Below are positions 14,071-20,921 of a stretch of DNA of 24,339 bases, piece after piece. Position numbers and translations under genes: made by a program. The notes beneath the pieces were generated by a model that made no database searches, was not told the origin of the DNA, and saw nothing but the letters and a program-made list of their open reading frames with translations. Position 1 is the stretch's first letter. Each line of letters starts with the position of its first letter. Source of the DNA: Candidatus Tayloriibacteriota bacterium (lineage in GTDB: Bacteria; Patescibacteriota; Minisyncoccia; Phycocordibacterales; PALSA-1337); NCBI GenBank assembly GCA_026395095.1, contig JAPLZI010000064.1, positions 1 through 24,339 of the forward strand. Direction: 5' to 3'.

Positions 14071-14334
14071 ATGCCAATCACATCTTCAGCCAAAAAAGCG
14101 TTGCGAGCCTCAAAACGGAAGCGTGTTTTCAATGTTCGCAGTAAAAAGGAAATGGATGGTACTCTACTCTCATTCCGAAAACTCATCGTAGCCAAGGATA
14201 AAACGGCCGCTACCAAGCTTCTCCCAGATCTATATCAGGCACTCGATAAATCTGCCAAGACTGGCTATATCAAGGACAACGCTGCCGCCCGGCTCAAGTC
14301 ACGCGCCGCGGCTTCTCTCGCAAAACTCGGATAA
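14071..14334 (+). CDS. rpsT: 30S ribosomal protein S20
   Basis: An 87-aa highly basic helical protein that binds 16S rRNA early in small-subunit assembly. It starts MPITSSAKKALRASKRKRVFN, the usual S20 N-terminus (SA.KA.R.s.krr..N), and ends in the A-rich helix NAAARLKSRAAASLAKL. The length is normal. The start is unambiguous: no other ATG fits and the mature-type N-terminus follows it. There is no clear Shine-Dalgarno; AACAAT abuts the ATG. tRNA-Arg(GCG) begins 22 nt after the stop and pyrD follows, so a joint transcript is likely. Confidence 0.97.
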   Translation: MPITSSAKKALRASKRKRVFNVRSKKEMDGTLLSFRKLIVAKDKTAATKLLPDLYQALDKSAKTGYIKDNAAARLKSRAAASLAKLG

Positions 14335-14356
14335 CTAGGATATATTTGTGAGATAG

Positions 14357-14428
14357 GCCCTCGTCGTTCAACGGATAGGACGCAGGATTGCGGATCCTGC
14401 AATGGAGGTTCGATTCCTCCCGGGGGCA
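14357..14428 (+). tRNA. tRNA-Arg(GCG)
   Basis: A complete cloverleaf: acceptor GCCCTCG with CGGGGGC (one G-T pair), D-arm GTTC/GGAC, anticodon stem CAGGA/TCCTG around the loop TTGCGGA (anticodon GCG, codons CGC/CGT) and T-arm GGAGG/CCTCC. Discriminator A and no encoded CCA (CACA follows). The usual bacterial tRNA for these codons is ACG, edited to ICG. The pyrD ATG begins 2 nt after position 14428. Confidence 0.93.
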
Positions 14429-14430
14429 CA

Positions 14431-15564
14431 ATGAATCACACCTTTACATATCACCGTAATAGGATTGTTCACGTTTTATATAAACATATTTTGAAGCCGA
14501 TATTCTTTCGTTGTGATCCAGAGCTTATTCATGAGCGGATGACGGGAGTCGGAGCTTGGCTAGGTCGGTATTCCTTTAGTCGGAGTCTGACTCGGGGAAT
14601 GTTCAGTTACGAAAATCCGATTCTTGAGCAAAAGGTCTTAGGCTTGGATTTCAAGAACCCCATTGGACTTGCGGCAGGTTTCGACAAGAATGCACAGCTG
14701 ATCGATATTTTGCCATCAGTCGGTTTTGGTTTTGCCGAGGTTGGTTCGATCACCGGCGAGAAATGTGAAGGCAATCCTAAGCCGCGTTTATGGCGATTAC
14801 CAAAATCACAAAGTCTCGTTGTTTATTATGGACTCATGAATGACGGCTGTGATGCGATATCACAAAGACTGCAAGTCAAACTAAACGGCGGTAAGTTTTC
14901 TATACCGATCGGTGCGAGTGTTGCCATGACCAACTGCAAAGAGAACCTTGATGTGGATAATGCTGTCAGAGATTTTGCCAAGGCTTTTAGAATAATGGAG
15001 CCGATCGGCAGTTATATCACTGTGAACATAAGCTGTCCGAATGCTCAAGGCGGACAACCATTCGTTGCGCCCGACAAACTAAATTATCTTTTTGATGTTC
15101 TGGATAAAATCCCGACCAAAAAACCCGTTTTTATAAAATTATCTCCGGATCTTTCTCATGATGAGCTTGACGCCATTCTTGCTGTCTCGCGTTCGCATAG
15201 AATCCAAGGGATCATTTGCACAAATCTCACGAAGAAACGAGATAATCCTAAAATATCTGACGCCGGAGTTCCGGTGAAGGGCGGCCTAAGCGGGAAAGTT
15301 GTTCAGAGTCTTGCAGACGAAATGCTCGGTTACATATACAAAAAGGAGGCTGGTAGGTTTATCCTCATTGGGTGCGGCGGCGTATTTACCGCAGAAGATG
15401 CATATAGGAAAATCAGGCTTGGCGCGACGCTTGTGGAATTGATCACGGGGATGATCTATGAAGGGCCACAAGTCGTGAGTGAGATCAACAGGGGACTCGT
15501 GGAACTTTTAAGAAAGGATGGATTTACGAACATAAGCCAGGCAATTGGCGCCGATTTTTGTTAG
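14431..15564 (+). CDS. pyrD: Dihydroorotate dehydrogenase
   Basis: Pyrimidine biosynthesis enzyme of 377 aa that oxidises dihydroorotate to orotate with FMN. An N-terminal helical extension (residues 1-60, LYKHILKPIFFRCDPELIHE) is like class 2, membrane-associated enzymes. The barrel then shows NPIGLAAGFDKNAQ, EVGSITG, VNISCPNAQGGQP and, near the end, IGCGGVFTAEDAYRKIRLGATLVEL, the FMN phosphate site. The residue at the class 2 catalytic-serine position is Cys202 (NISCPN), the class 1 type. The R-x-N motif is also altered (YYGLMNDG). The ATG begins 2 nt after tRNA-Arg with no room for a separate promoter, so it is probably expressed from the rpsT/tRNA transcript. pyk follows after 15 nt. Confidence 0.95.
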   Translation: MNHTFTYHRNRIVHVLYKHILKPIFFRCDPELIHERMTGVGAWLGRYSFSRSLTRGMFSYENPILEQKVLGLDFKNPIGLAAGFDKNAQLIDILPSVGFGFAEVGSITGEKCEGNPKPRLWRLPKSQSLVVYYGLMNDGCDAISQRLQVKLNGGKFSIPIGASVAMTNCKENLDVDNAVRDFAKAFRIMEPIGSYITVNISCPNAQGGQPFVAPDKLNYLFDVLDKIPTKKPVFIKLSPDLSHDELDAILAVSRSHRIQGIICTNLTKKRDNPKISDAGVPVKGGLSGKVVQSLADEMLGYIYKKEAGRFILIGCGGVFTAEDAYRKIRLGATLVELITGMIYEGPQVVSEINRGLVELLRKDGFTNISQAIGADFC

Positions 15565-15579
15565 AATAGCATCATAAAT

Positions 15580-16383
15580 ATGAAACATTCCAAAGCACAA
15601 ATCGTAGCGACGATCGGCCCGGCTTCATCAACGAGGGAAATTTTAAAGACCATGATCGAGCATCAGTTGGATGTTGTTAGGCTGAATTTTTCATGGGCTG
15701 ACCTCGAGACTCGGGTGCAGCAAATAGAACTCGTAAGGCAACTGGAAAAAGAATGTGGTCGGAAGATCCCGATTATCCAAGACCTGCCTGGTCCGCGTGT
15801 TCAGAAGGGATCAGAACATACATATGACCATGGGGCCGTGTCGATTATCACCGAGCGTGATGAAGAGTTTATAGAATTTGGTGTTTTGCATAAGATGGAC
15901 TACATTGCCATGTCATTCGTCGGAAGTGCCGAGGACGTGAATATATGCAGAGAAATTGTCAGGAAATATTCCGGAAGACAACGCATTATCGCAAAAATAG
16001 AACGCAAAGCAGCACTCGATTCGATAGACGAAATAATCGCCGTTTCGGATGCCATCATGGTTGCGAGAGGAGATTTAGGGAACGAGATTCCCCTCGAAAA
16101 AATACCCTTTGCCCAAGCGATGATAATCAAAAAATGCAAAGAAGCTGGCAAGCCGGTGATAACGGCCACCCAGATGCTCCTTTCGATGGTGGAAAGTCCG
16201 GTGCCGACGCGAGCCGAAGTTACTGATGTCGCAAACGCAATCCTCCAAGGATCAGATGCGGTCATGCTTTCCGAGGAAACAGCCAAGGGTAAATACCCGA
16301 TAGAAGTAATAACAATGATGGAAAAGATAGTTCTTGAGGCAGAAAAACATATGGGGAATCGGGAAAGCATCAATCACCTTTAG
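15580..16383 (+). CDS. pyk: Miniature pyruvate kinase (A domain only)
   Basis: A 267-aa protein corresponding to the catalytic barrel of pyruvate kinase, which converts PEP and ADP to pyruvate and ATP; normal enzymes have ~470 aa. Recognisable motifs are IVATIGPAS, VVRLNFS, the catalytic-lysine motif IIAKIE (K139, E141), MVARGDLG (D165), ITATQML and the TRAEVTDVANAILQGSDAVMLSEETA signature. The lid-like B domain is replaced by a short turn between about residues 75 and 95, and the C-terminal effector domain is missing. The usual LDTKGPEIR is replaced by IQDLPGPRV, so the ADP/K+ site is altered. The end is a clean stop, so this looks like a natural reduction rather than decay. A TAGAAT box 12 nt upstream overlaps the pyrD stop. 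Confidence 0.87.
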   Translation: MKHSKAQIVATIGPASSTREILKTMIEHQLDVVRLNFSWADLETRVQQIELVRQLEKECGRKIPIIQDLPGPRVQKGSEHTYDHGAVSIITERDEEFIEFGVLHKMDYIAMSFVGSAEDVNICREIVRKYSGRQRIIAKIERKAALDSIDEIIAVSDAIMVARGDLGNEIPLEKIPFAQAMIIKKCKEAGKPVITATQMLLSMVESPVPTRAEVTDVANAILQGSDAVMLSEETAKGKYPIEVITMMEKIVLEAEKHMGNRESINHL

Positions 16384-16401
16384 TAAACTTTAGCAATTTT
16401 T

Positions 16402-16866
16402 TTAGAATCCTATCCACTCGAGAAGTTTTTTTAGTGCCGGTTCGTGGTGTTCGGTTTCAGCGATGTATTTTAGCAGGACCTCTCTGACTGACTCCGGATC
16501 AACTTCGTCTATATATATGACGATGATGGGCATGAGCAACTTTCTAGATTTTATGAGGACTCGGGGAGGGGTTTCGTTGTGAGGAATCCAGAATGAATCT
16601 AGGCTCAGGAATGGGTAGAGGACATCGTCAAGTGCGATTCCGCGGTCATTTATCTCATAACGGACATTGTGGGGCGGATTGGCGGCATGAATGACCAGAG
16701 CGACGGCGGCCACGATCACGAATATGCCAGTGATGATCTCTCCGAAAATAAAGCACACGGCTGCTATGGCGAGGGTTATGATGCCCACAGCCCAAAACCA
16801 ATCAGACTTTTTTTCTACATATATATGCGCGGGGGCGTTCCATGATATGAGAGCTTCGATGGCCAT
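16402..16866 (-). CDS. Two-helix membrane protein of unknown function
   Basis: A 154-aa protein. A short cytosolic N-terminus (MAIEALISWNAPAHIYVEKKSDWFWAVG) precedes two membrane helices (about residues 26-44 and 45-62: IITLAIAAVCFIFGEIITGIFVIVAAVALVIHAA). A soluble ~90-aa domain follows, reading like YcxB/PH-type bacterial domains (YEINDRGIALDDVLYPFLSLDSFWI ... RVLIKSRKLLMPIIVIYI). Similar small proteins are common in CPR genomes, but no function is known to me. The start is supported by a perfect TATAAT 6 nt upstream. It converges with pyk, with 18 bases between the stops. Confidence 0.75.
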   Translation of the reverse strand: MAIEALISWNAPAHIYVEKKSDWFWAVGIITLAIAAVCFIFGEIITGIFVIVAAVALVIHAANPPHNVRYEINDRGIALDDVLYPFLSLDSFWIPHNETPPRVLIKSRKLLMPIIVIYIDEVDPESVREVLLKYIAETEHHEPALKKLLEWIGF

Positions 16867-16872
16867 GGGGAA

Positions 16873-16878
16873 ATTATA
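16873..16878 (-). promoter_or_regulatory. -10 box, leaderless start
   Basis: TATAAT on the minus strand with a 6-nt gap (TTCCCC) to the ATG at 16866, a perfect consensus box. Confidence 0.7.
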
Positions 16879-16959
16879 GCACTTTTATTTTTTGTGCGAG
16901 TCTTTGGCGGGGAATGTGGGAGGATGCCAGAATAGAATAGTCAATATCTATTGATAGTT

Positions 16960-17724
16960 CTAAATTCCTAGCTCAGCAGAAAGCCTCTGCCATGGTTTGT
17001 ATTCAACTATACTAGGAGTTAAAGATTTGGCAGATAATATAGTTTGTTTAGCGGCTTGTTTATCGCCTATACGATATTGGGCATCAGCCAAAGTAGTTAA
17101 ACAGGCTGAACTAATCCTGCCATTTGATACATCCGTAAGTATTTTAACAATATTTGTTAATTCAACCTGTTGTTGAGGTAAAGATTTCGAGTCAATGTTC
17201 ATCAACTTACCGAGAGCGAAGTCGCACACAAATACACTTCGACCATCTTTATTAAAATCGTACTTACTGTCATAGATGCTCATTGCCTGATCAAAGAGTT
17301 GGTCTGCCTTTTGGGAATCATTTAATTTGCCATACCATGTTGCCATTATCCAGTAAATGCTGTAATTGTTTGGATCAATCAATAGGGCTTCATTTAGACG
17401 TTTCATGGATGTACTATAATCATGATCACTTAGGTATTGTGCAGCCAAACTAACAATCGAATTACTTGCTTCTATTGGGTTGCTATTATTTGTTTTGGAA
17501 ATGGCATCAGAAACAAATTTATCGTCTGCTATTTTCATATCAGGTGTCCTTTTTGAGACATACTCGGCGTATGAATTGCAGTCGTAAAATGGTTTAGTAT
17601 CAGTGTCCAAACATGTCCCAGTAGCTGTCAGGTTTCTAACATACACTCTAGTACCAATAACAAAAACTGCTGCTAATATAATTAGTCCAGCAACGATGAT
17701 TAGTATCCATCTCCTCTTTTTCAT
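16960..17724 (-). CDS. Membrane-anchored TPR-like protein
   Basis: A 254-aa protein. MKKRRW and a single helix (ILIIVAGLIILAAVFVIGTRVYV) anchor it in the membrane, with the rest probably outside. Two cysteines follow (TGTCLDTDTKPFYDCNSY), then helical repeats: SMKRLNEALLIDPNNYSIYWIMATWYGKLNDSQKADQLFDQAM reads as a pair of tetratricopeptide units, and ADAQYRIGDKQAAKQTILSAK is another. TPR units usually mediate protein contacts; the partner is unknown. The frame extends to an ATG at 17772, but MKKRRW at 17724 is the natural start before the anchor. The gene lies 148 nt downstream of tRNA-Ser on the same strand. Confidence 0.72.
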   Translation of the reverse strand: MKKRRWILIIVAGLIILAAVFVIGTRVYVRNLTATGTCLDTDTKPFYDCNSYAEYVSKRTPDMKIADDKFVSDAISKTNNSNPIEASNSIVSLAAQYLSDHDYSTSMKRLNEALLIDPNNYSIYWIMATWYGKLNDSQKADQLFDQAMSIYDSKYDFNKDGRSVFVCDFALGKLMNIDSKSLPQQQVELTNIVKILTDVSNGRISSACLTTLADAQYRIGDKQAAKQTILSAKSLTPSIVEYKPWQRLSAELGI

Positions 17725-17872
17725 GTTGTTAATGTAATACTGTTTAGTCCAACAATCATTTGATAATATCATATGTTTAATAGATAGTCCTCCATCTTTT
17801 GCGCCTATGGTACTTTTTATATCTTCAGATTCAACTTCTTAGAATCCTTATAAATCAAGCTAATTTACTTTG

Positions 17873-17955
17873 CGGAGGGTAGAGGACTCGAACCTCTAAG
17901 GGCTTTCACCCGACGGTTTTCAAGACCGTTGCCTTACCATTCGGCGCAACCCTCC
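17873..17955 (-). tRNA. tRNA-Ser(TGA)
   Basis: A complete class II tRNA: acceptor GGAGGGT/ACCCTCC, D-arm GCC/GGC, anticodon stem ACGGT/ACCGT with loop CTTGAAA (anticodon TGA), a long variable arm (CGGGTGAAAGCCCT), T-arm AGAGG/CCTCT, discriminator G and no encoded CCA. Its first 36 nt are also the end of the HNH gene, whose stop codon is the anticodon itself. Confidence 0.96.
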
Positions 17956-18411
17956 ATGGGTTAAACAGTGTTCTTCATAATGACAATTTGGACAAACAAG
18001 TTCAAGATTTTCTAATCTGTTATCATTCCTGTTTCTATTTTTATGATGTACATGCAGTATCTCATGTTTATCATAATTACAGCGTTCGCATTTACTTCCC
18101 CGGGCCTTTAAAAGTTGAATTTTTAATGCCTGGATGGATTTTACTTTATCTCTAGGACTACCTAAATGATATCGAATGCCGGTCCTGTTTTTATTCGCAC
18201 AATTTCTGCTGCATGTTTTTTTATTTAGACTTGCTAACATCATCATACCGCAGACCACACAGGGTCTTTCTTTGCGGCAGAAGACACCGTAACAAGCCAT
18301 GCTGCAAAAGGCATTTCCTTTTGATTCGGTTATCTGTGAAGGTCTTCTATAAACTGGCAAACCACAGACCAAACAGGGTATATTGGGCTTTCTTTTATAA
18401 TTTTTTGGCAC
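17920..18411 (-). CDS. HNH endonuclease with N-terminal zinc ribbons
   Basis: A 163-aa protein. Two treble-clef/zinc-ribbon modules come first (CLVCG...FCSMACYG and CVVCG...TCSRNC). A C-terminal HNH nuclease follows, with CERCNYD, the core HVHHKNRNRNDNRLENLELVCPNCH (His-His, Asn, His plus zinc cysteines) and EEH. This layout is typical of free-standing homing-type or phage HNH enzymes. The GTG at 18411 (VPKNYKRKP) is chosen because TATACT ends 6 nt before it and related proteins begin MPKNYKR; ATGs at 18429 and 18471 are upstream alternatives. The gene runs 36 nt into tRNA-Ser and ends on its anticodon, so the last ~11 residues are encoded by the tRNA. A mobile element inserted at the tRNA is possible. 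Confidence 0.85.
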   Translation of the reverse strand: MPKNYKRKPNIPCLVCGLPVYRRPSQITESKGNAFCSMACYGVFCRKERPCVVCGMMMLASLNKKTCSRNCANKNRTGIRYHLGSPRDKVKSIQALKIQLLKARGSKCERCNYDKHEILHVHHKNRNRNDNRLENLELVCPNCHYEEHCLTHGGLRRMVRQRS

Positions 18412-18417
18412 TAAGCC

Positions 18418-18423
18418 AGTATA
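18418..18423 (-). promoter_or_regulatory. -10 box deciding a GTG start
   Basis: TATACT on the minus strand with a 6-nt gap (GGCTTA) to the GTG at 18411. The ATG at 18429 lies upstream of this box and would not be on such a transcript. Confidence 0.55.
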
Positions 18424-18507
18424 CCACATGCGTATAGTTTTGGAAATACAATCTGTACTGGATAATGTCATATTTTCATGGCTTTTTCAAATTTTAGCTA
18501 CATACAG

Positions 18508-18513
18508 TACAAT
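18508..18513 (+). promoter_or_regulatory. -10 box, leaderless start of ruvX
   Basis: TACAAT, a 6-nt gap (AGCCGC) and then the ATG at 18520. Box and gap are very similar to those of pilM (TACAAT, TACCGC). Confidence 0.65.
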
Positions 18514-18519
18514 AGCCGC

Positions 18520-18900
18520 ATGAGATACCTAGGAATCGATTATGGCTCAAAGCGTGTCGGTGTTGCTGTTTCTGATGAATCGGCGAAGTTCGCCTTGCCG
18601 CTTGCGGTAATCGCTAACACTGAGAACCTGTTGTTGGAGGTCGAAAGGCTTGCCAAGGAAAATGACACCAGAAAAATTGTGATAGGTGAGTCACGCAAGT
18701 ACGATATGAGCGCCAATAAGATTTTGCCAGAAATAATGGATTTTAAGGACAGATTAGATAAGAGAGGTTACAAGACTTATTTGGAGCTAGAATTCATGAC
18801 TTCGGAGCAGGCCGAGAGATTGCAGGGCAAACATGATAAGATTGACGCTTCTGCCGCGGCGCTCATCCTCCAGAGTTTTTTGGATAAGCAGAGCAGCTAA
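18520..18900 (+). CDS. ruvX: Putative Holliday junction resolvase / pre-16S rRNA nuclease
   Basis: A 126-aa YqgF/RuvX-family RNase H-fold nuclease. It opens with MRYLGIDYGSKRVGVAVSDE, the family signature with the first catalytic Asp in GIDYG. The middle has KIVIGESRKYD, where most homologues read VvGLP or vGlP. The end has the FMTSEQAERL motif (usually DER.TT..A) followed by KIDASAAALILQSFLD with the last catalytic Asp. In E. coli YqgF processes 16S rRNA ends. The frame extends 42 nt upstream, but the -10 box fixes the start at 18520. It heads a run of same-strand genes, with the tRNA-binding protein starting 19 nt later. Confidence 0.95.
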   Translation: MRYLGIDYGSKRVGVAVSDESAKFALPLAVIANTENLLLEVERLAKENDTRKIVIGESRKYDMSANKILPEIMDFKDRLDKRGYKTYLELEFMTSEQAERLQGKHDKIDASAAALILQSFLDKQSS

Positions 18901-18919
18901 TGGCAGACCAATTAAAAAT

Positions 18920-19291
18920 ATGATCACATACGAAGATTTCAAAAAAGTAGAAATAAGAGCGGGCAAGATCGTCTCAGCGGAAAAAATTCCAGAAACGGAT
19001 AAACTTTTGCGTCTAGTAGTCGATTTTGCTGAAAAAAAGGAGCTTGTTAATGAAGCTGGGGAAAAATCCCTAGTTCCTTCTGTTCGTCAAATTGTATCAG
19101 GTATCTCTGCATACTTTCCTGACCCTGCAGTGCTCGTGGGGAAGATATGTATGTTCGTGACAAACCTCGAACCTAGAATGATCAAGGGTTTCGAAAGTAA
19201 TGGCATGCTCTTCGCGCTCTCTGACGAAAATGGAAATTTCTCGACCTTAGAACCAAATAGCTCGATTGCACCGGGTACATTAGCCAAATAA
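18920..19291 (+). CDS. Stand-alone tRNA-binding domain protein (MetRS C-terminal type)
   Basis: A 123-aa OB-fold protein of the Trbp111/CsaA/MetRS-C group. Diagnostic segments are ITYEDFKKVEIRAGKIVSAEKIPETDKLLRL (the VGKI...HP.ADKL motif) and, at the end, MFVTNLEPRMIKGFESNGMLFAL, matching NL.PR...G..S.GM.L. A QIVSGI segment lies between them. Such proteins bind the outside corner of tRNA as dimers and act as a trans-factor for MetRS or as chaperones. The metG gene is not in the window. The ATG at 18920 follows ruvX by 19 nt, and dedA starts 5 nt after the stop, so a three-gene operon is likely. No Shine-Dalgarno is visible. Confidence 0.9.
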   Translation: MITYEDFKKVEIRAGKIVSAEKIPETDKLLRLVVDFAEKKELVNEAGEKSLVPSVRQIVSGISAYFPDPAVLVGKICMFVTNLEPRMIKGFESNGMLFALSDENGNFSTLEPNSSIAPGTLAK

Positions 19292-19296
19292 ATCAC

Positions 19297-19908
19297 ATGA
19301 TATCATCCATCGTCAGTTTTTTTTCAAATCCCCAGGCGCTCATCAGTGCTTTTGGATTGATTGGGATCATCATTATCATCTTTCTTGAAACAGGGTTTTT
19401 CTTTGGTTTCTTCCTTCCGGGTGATTCCTTGCTATTCACAGCTGGTCTTCTTGCTTCGCAAGGGCATCTGCCAATAGCCGCTCTCTTGGTCGGGGTATTC
19501 ATTGCCGCCGTGGTTGGGGACAATGTCGGCTATGTTTTCGGAAAGAAAGTCGGGCCGGCGCTTTTTAGCAAGGATGATTCGGTCTTTTTCGATAAGAAGA
19601 ATATTGCGCGCGCGCAGCATTTTTACGAGAAATACGGCGTGAGGACCATTATTTTGGCCAGGTTTGTCCCAATTGTCCGAACATTTGCTCCTATTGTGGC
19701 AGGTATAGGTAATATGGATTACAAGACTTTCTTTATCAACAATATTTTAGGAGGTTTTCTTTGGACGGTCTTGCTTATCGGTTTGGGTTATGGTTTTGGC
19801 CATGTGATTCCGGATCCAGACAGATTCTTATTGCCGGCTATCGGGGTCATTATCGTTCTATCTTTGCTTCCCGCCTTACGAGAGGTACTAAGAAGGCGAA
19901 AACAATAG
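19297..19908 (+). CDS. DedA-family membrane protein
   Basis: A 203-aa polytopic membrane protein of the DedA/SNARE-associated superfamily, recently linked to lipid-carrier (undecaprenyl phosphate) flipping. The family motifs are LETGFFFGFFLPGDSLLFTAGLLA (the E and the FLPG re-entrant loop), VGDNVGYVFGKKVG, FYEKYGVRTIILARFVPIVRTFAPIVAGIGNM (the F.R..P..R signature) and GFLWTVLLIGLGYGFG. About five hydrophobic segments are visible. Start: ATG 5 nt after the upstream stop. The C-terminus is basic (LREVLRRRKQ). Such a carrier recycler would fit the wall-synthesis genes nearby, but the link is only contextual. Confidence 0.93.
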   Translation: MISSIVSFFSNPQALISAFGLIGIIIIIFLETGFFFGFFLPGDSLLFTAGLLASQGHLPIAALLVGVFIAAVVGDNVGYVFGKKVGPALFSKDDSVFFDKKNIARAQHFYEKYGVRTIILARFVPIVRTFAPIVAGIGNMDYKTFFINNILGGFLWTVLLIGLGYGFGHVIPDPDRFLLPAIGVIIVLSLLPALREVLRRRKQ

Positions 19909-19916
19909 TATTCTGT

Positions 19917-19922
19917 TACAAT
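19917..19922 (+). promoter_or_regulatory. -10 box, leaderless start of pilM
   Basis: TACAAT, a 6-nt gap (TACCGC) and then the ATG at 19929. It gives the pil operon its own promoter immediately after dedA. Confidence 0.65.
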
Positions 19923-19928
19923 TACCGC

Positions 19929-20915
19929 ATGCGTTCTTCCTTGCCGCTTTTCAGACTATTTCCGCCACCAAAATTCATGCTTATGCCGCATGTCGGCCTC
20001 GACATTTCCGATGATGGCGTAAGTTGCATTGCTTATTCCGGTTTCGGCGGCGCGAGACATATCAGTTTATTCGGAAAGATGGACTTTACCCCGGGGCTTT
20101 TTACGAGCGGTGATGTTAAGGATGAAAAAGAATTCATCGCCCAACTTGCGGAATTCGGAAAAAAGCACAAGCTGACTTATGTGAAGGTTTCGATGCCGGA
20201 AGAGAAGGCATATCTATTCCAGACCGAGGTCCCTTCAACGGAGCAAAAGATAATCGAACAGAATATCGAGTTCAAGCTGGAAGAAAATGTGCCTCTGGCG
20301 GCACCTGATGCGGTTTTTTATTTTGACCTTTTGCCTCGTGCTGTCACTGGAGGTGCATTGCGAGCTAGTGTTTCGGTGGTGCCCAGAACGTATATTGAGC
20401 ATTATATGGAACTCGTTCAGAGCGCTGGGTTGATCCCGGTTTCTTTTGAAGTTGTGCCAAAAGCAATTGCTAGAGCAATCATACCGGTAGGATCAGATAA
20501 AACTAGGCTTATCATCCATATCATGAACAAAAAGACAGGAATATATATAGTGAGCGGAAACGTCATCCACTTTACGTTTACAGCAGGATGGGGAGTCAAG
20601 AGCGGTGGGGATGATAAGGGGTTGTTCATGATGACAGAGCTTCAAAAAGAGATCAGTCGCATTCGTTCGTATTGGTTTTCTCATGGCAACGGTATGAATA
20701 TCGATGAAGCGATACTGGTCGGAAAGGACGCAAATCTAGTCGAATCAAGCTTGTCGAAAATGGACGATGGCGCCGGACTTATGAATATAAAAATGGCGGA
20801 AGTTTGGTGTAACGCCACCAATCTAGACAAATACATTCCAGCTATCTCGAGGGCAGATTCACTCGGCTATGCCGTTGCAGCTGGGTTGGCCTTCGATACT
20901 CCGCGAAGCATATAA
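19929..20915 (+). CDS. pilM: Type IV pilus assembly protein PilM
   Basis: A 328-aa cytoplasmic actin-like ATPase-fold protein that organises the inner-membrane platform of type IV pili or competence pseudopili by binding the PilN N-terminus. The first phosphate loop region is HVGLDISDDGVSCIAYSG (usually VGIDIGSS.VK). The SHS2-like part contains VKVSMPEEKAYLFQTEVP and IEQNIEFKLEENVPL, and RLIIHIMNKKTGIYIVSGNVIHFTFT is the second actin-like core. The long frame reaches back to 19761 inside dedA, but TACAAT fixes the ATG at 19929. pilN starts 6 nt after the stop. Confidence 0.87.
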   Translation: MRSSLPLFRLFPPPKFMLMPHVGLDISDDGVSCIAYSGFGGARHISLFGKMDFTPGLFTSGDVKDEKEFIAQLAEFGKKHKLTYVKVSMPEEKAYLFQTEVPSTEQKIIEQNIEFKLEENVPLAAPDAVFYFDLLPRAVTGGALRASVSVVPRTYIEHYMELVQSAGLIPVSFEVVPKAIARAIIPVGSDKTRLIIHIMNKKTGIYIVSGNVIHFTFTAGWGVKSGGDDKGLFMMTELQKEISRIRSYWFSHGNGMNIDEAILVGKDANLVESSLSKMDDGAGLMNIKMAEVWCNATNLDKYIPAISRADSLGYAVAAGLAFDTPRSI

Positions 20916-20921
20916 ACCACC

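Noticed and set aside
14001..14216. A 72-residue N-terminal extension of RuvA
   Set aside because: It overlaps the divergent rpsT gene and its start region. RuvA homologues begin at MISMISG, which also has the -10 box.
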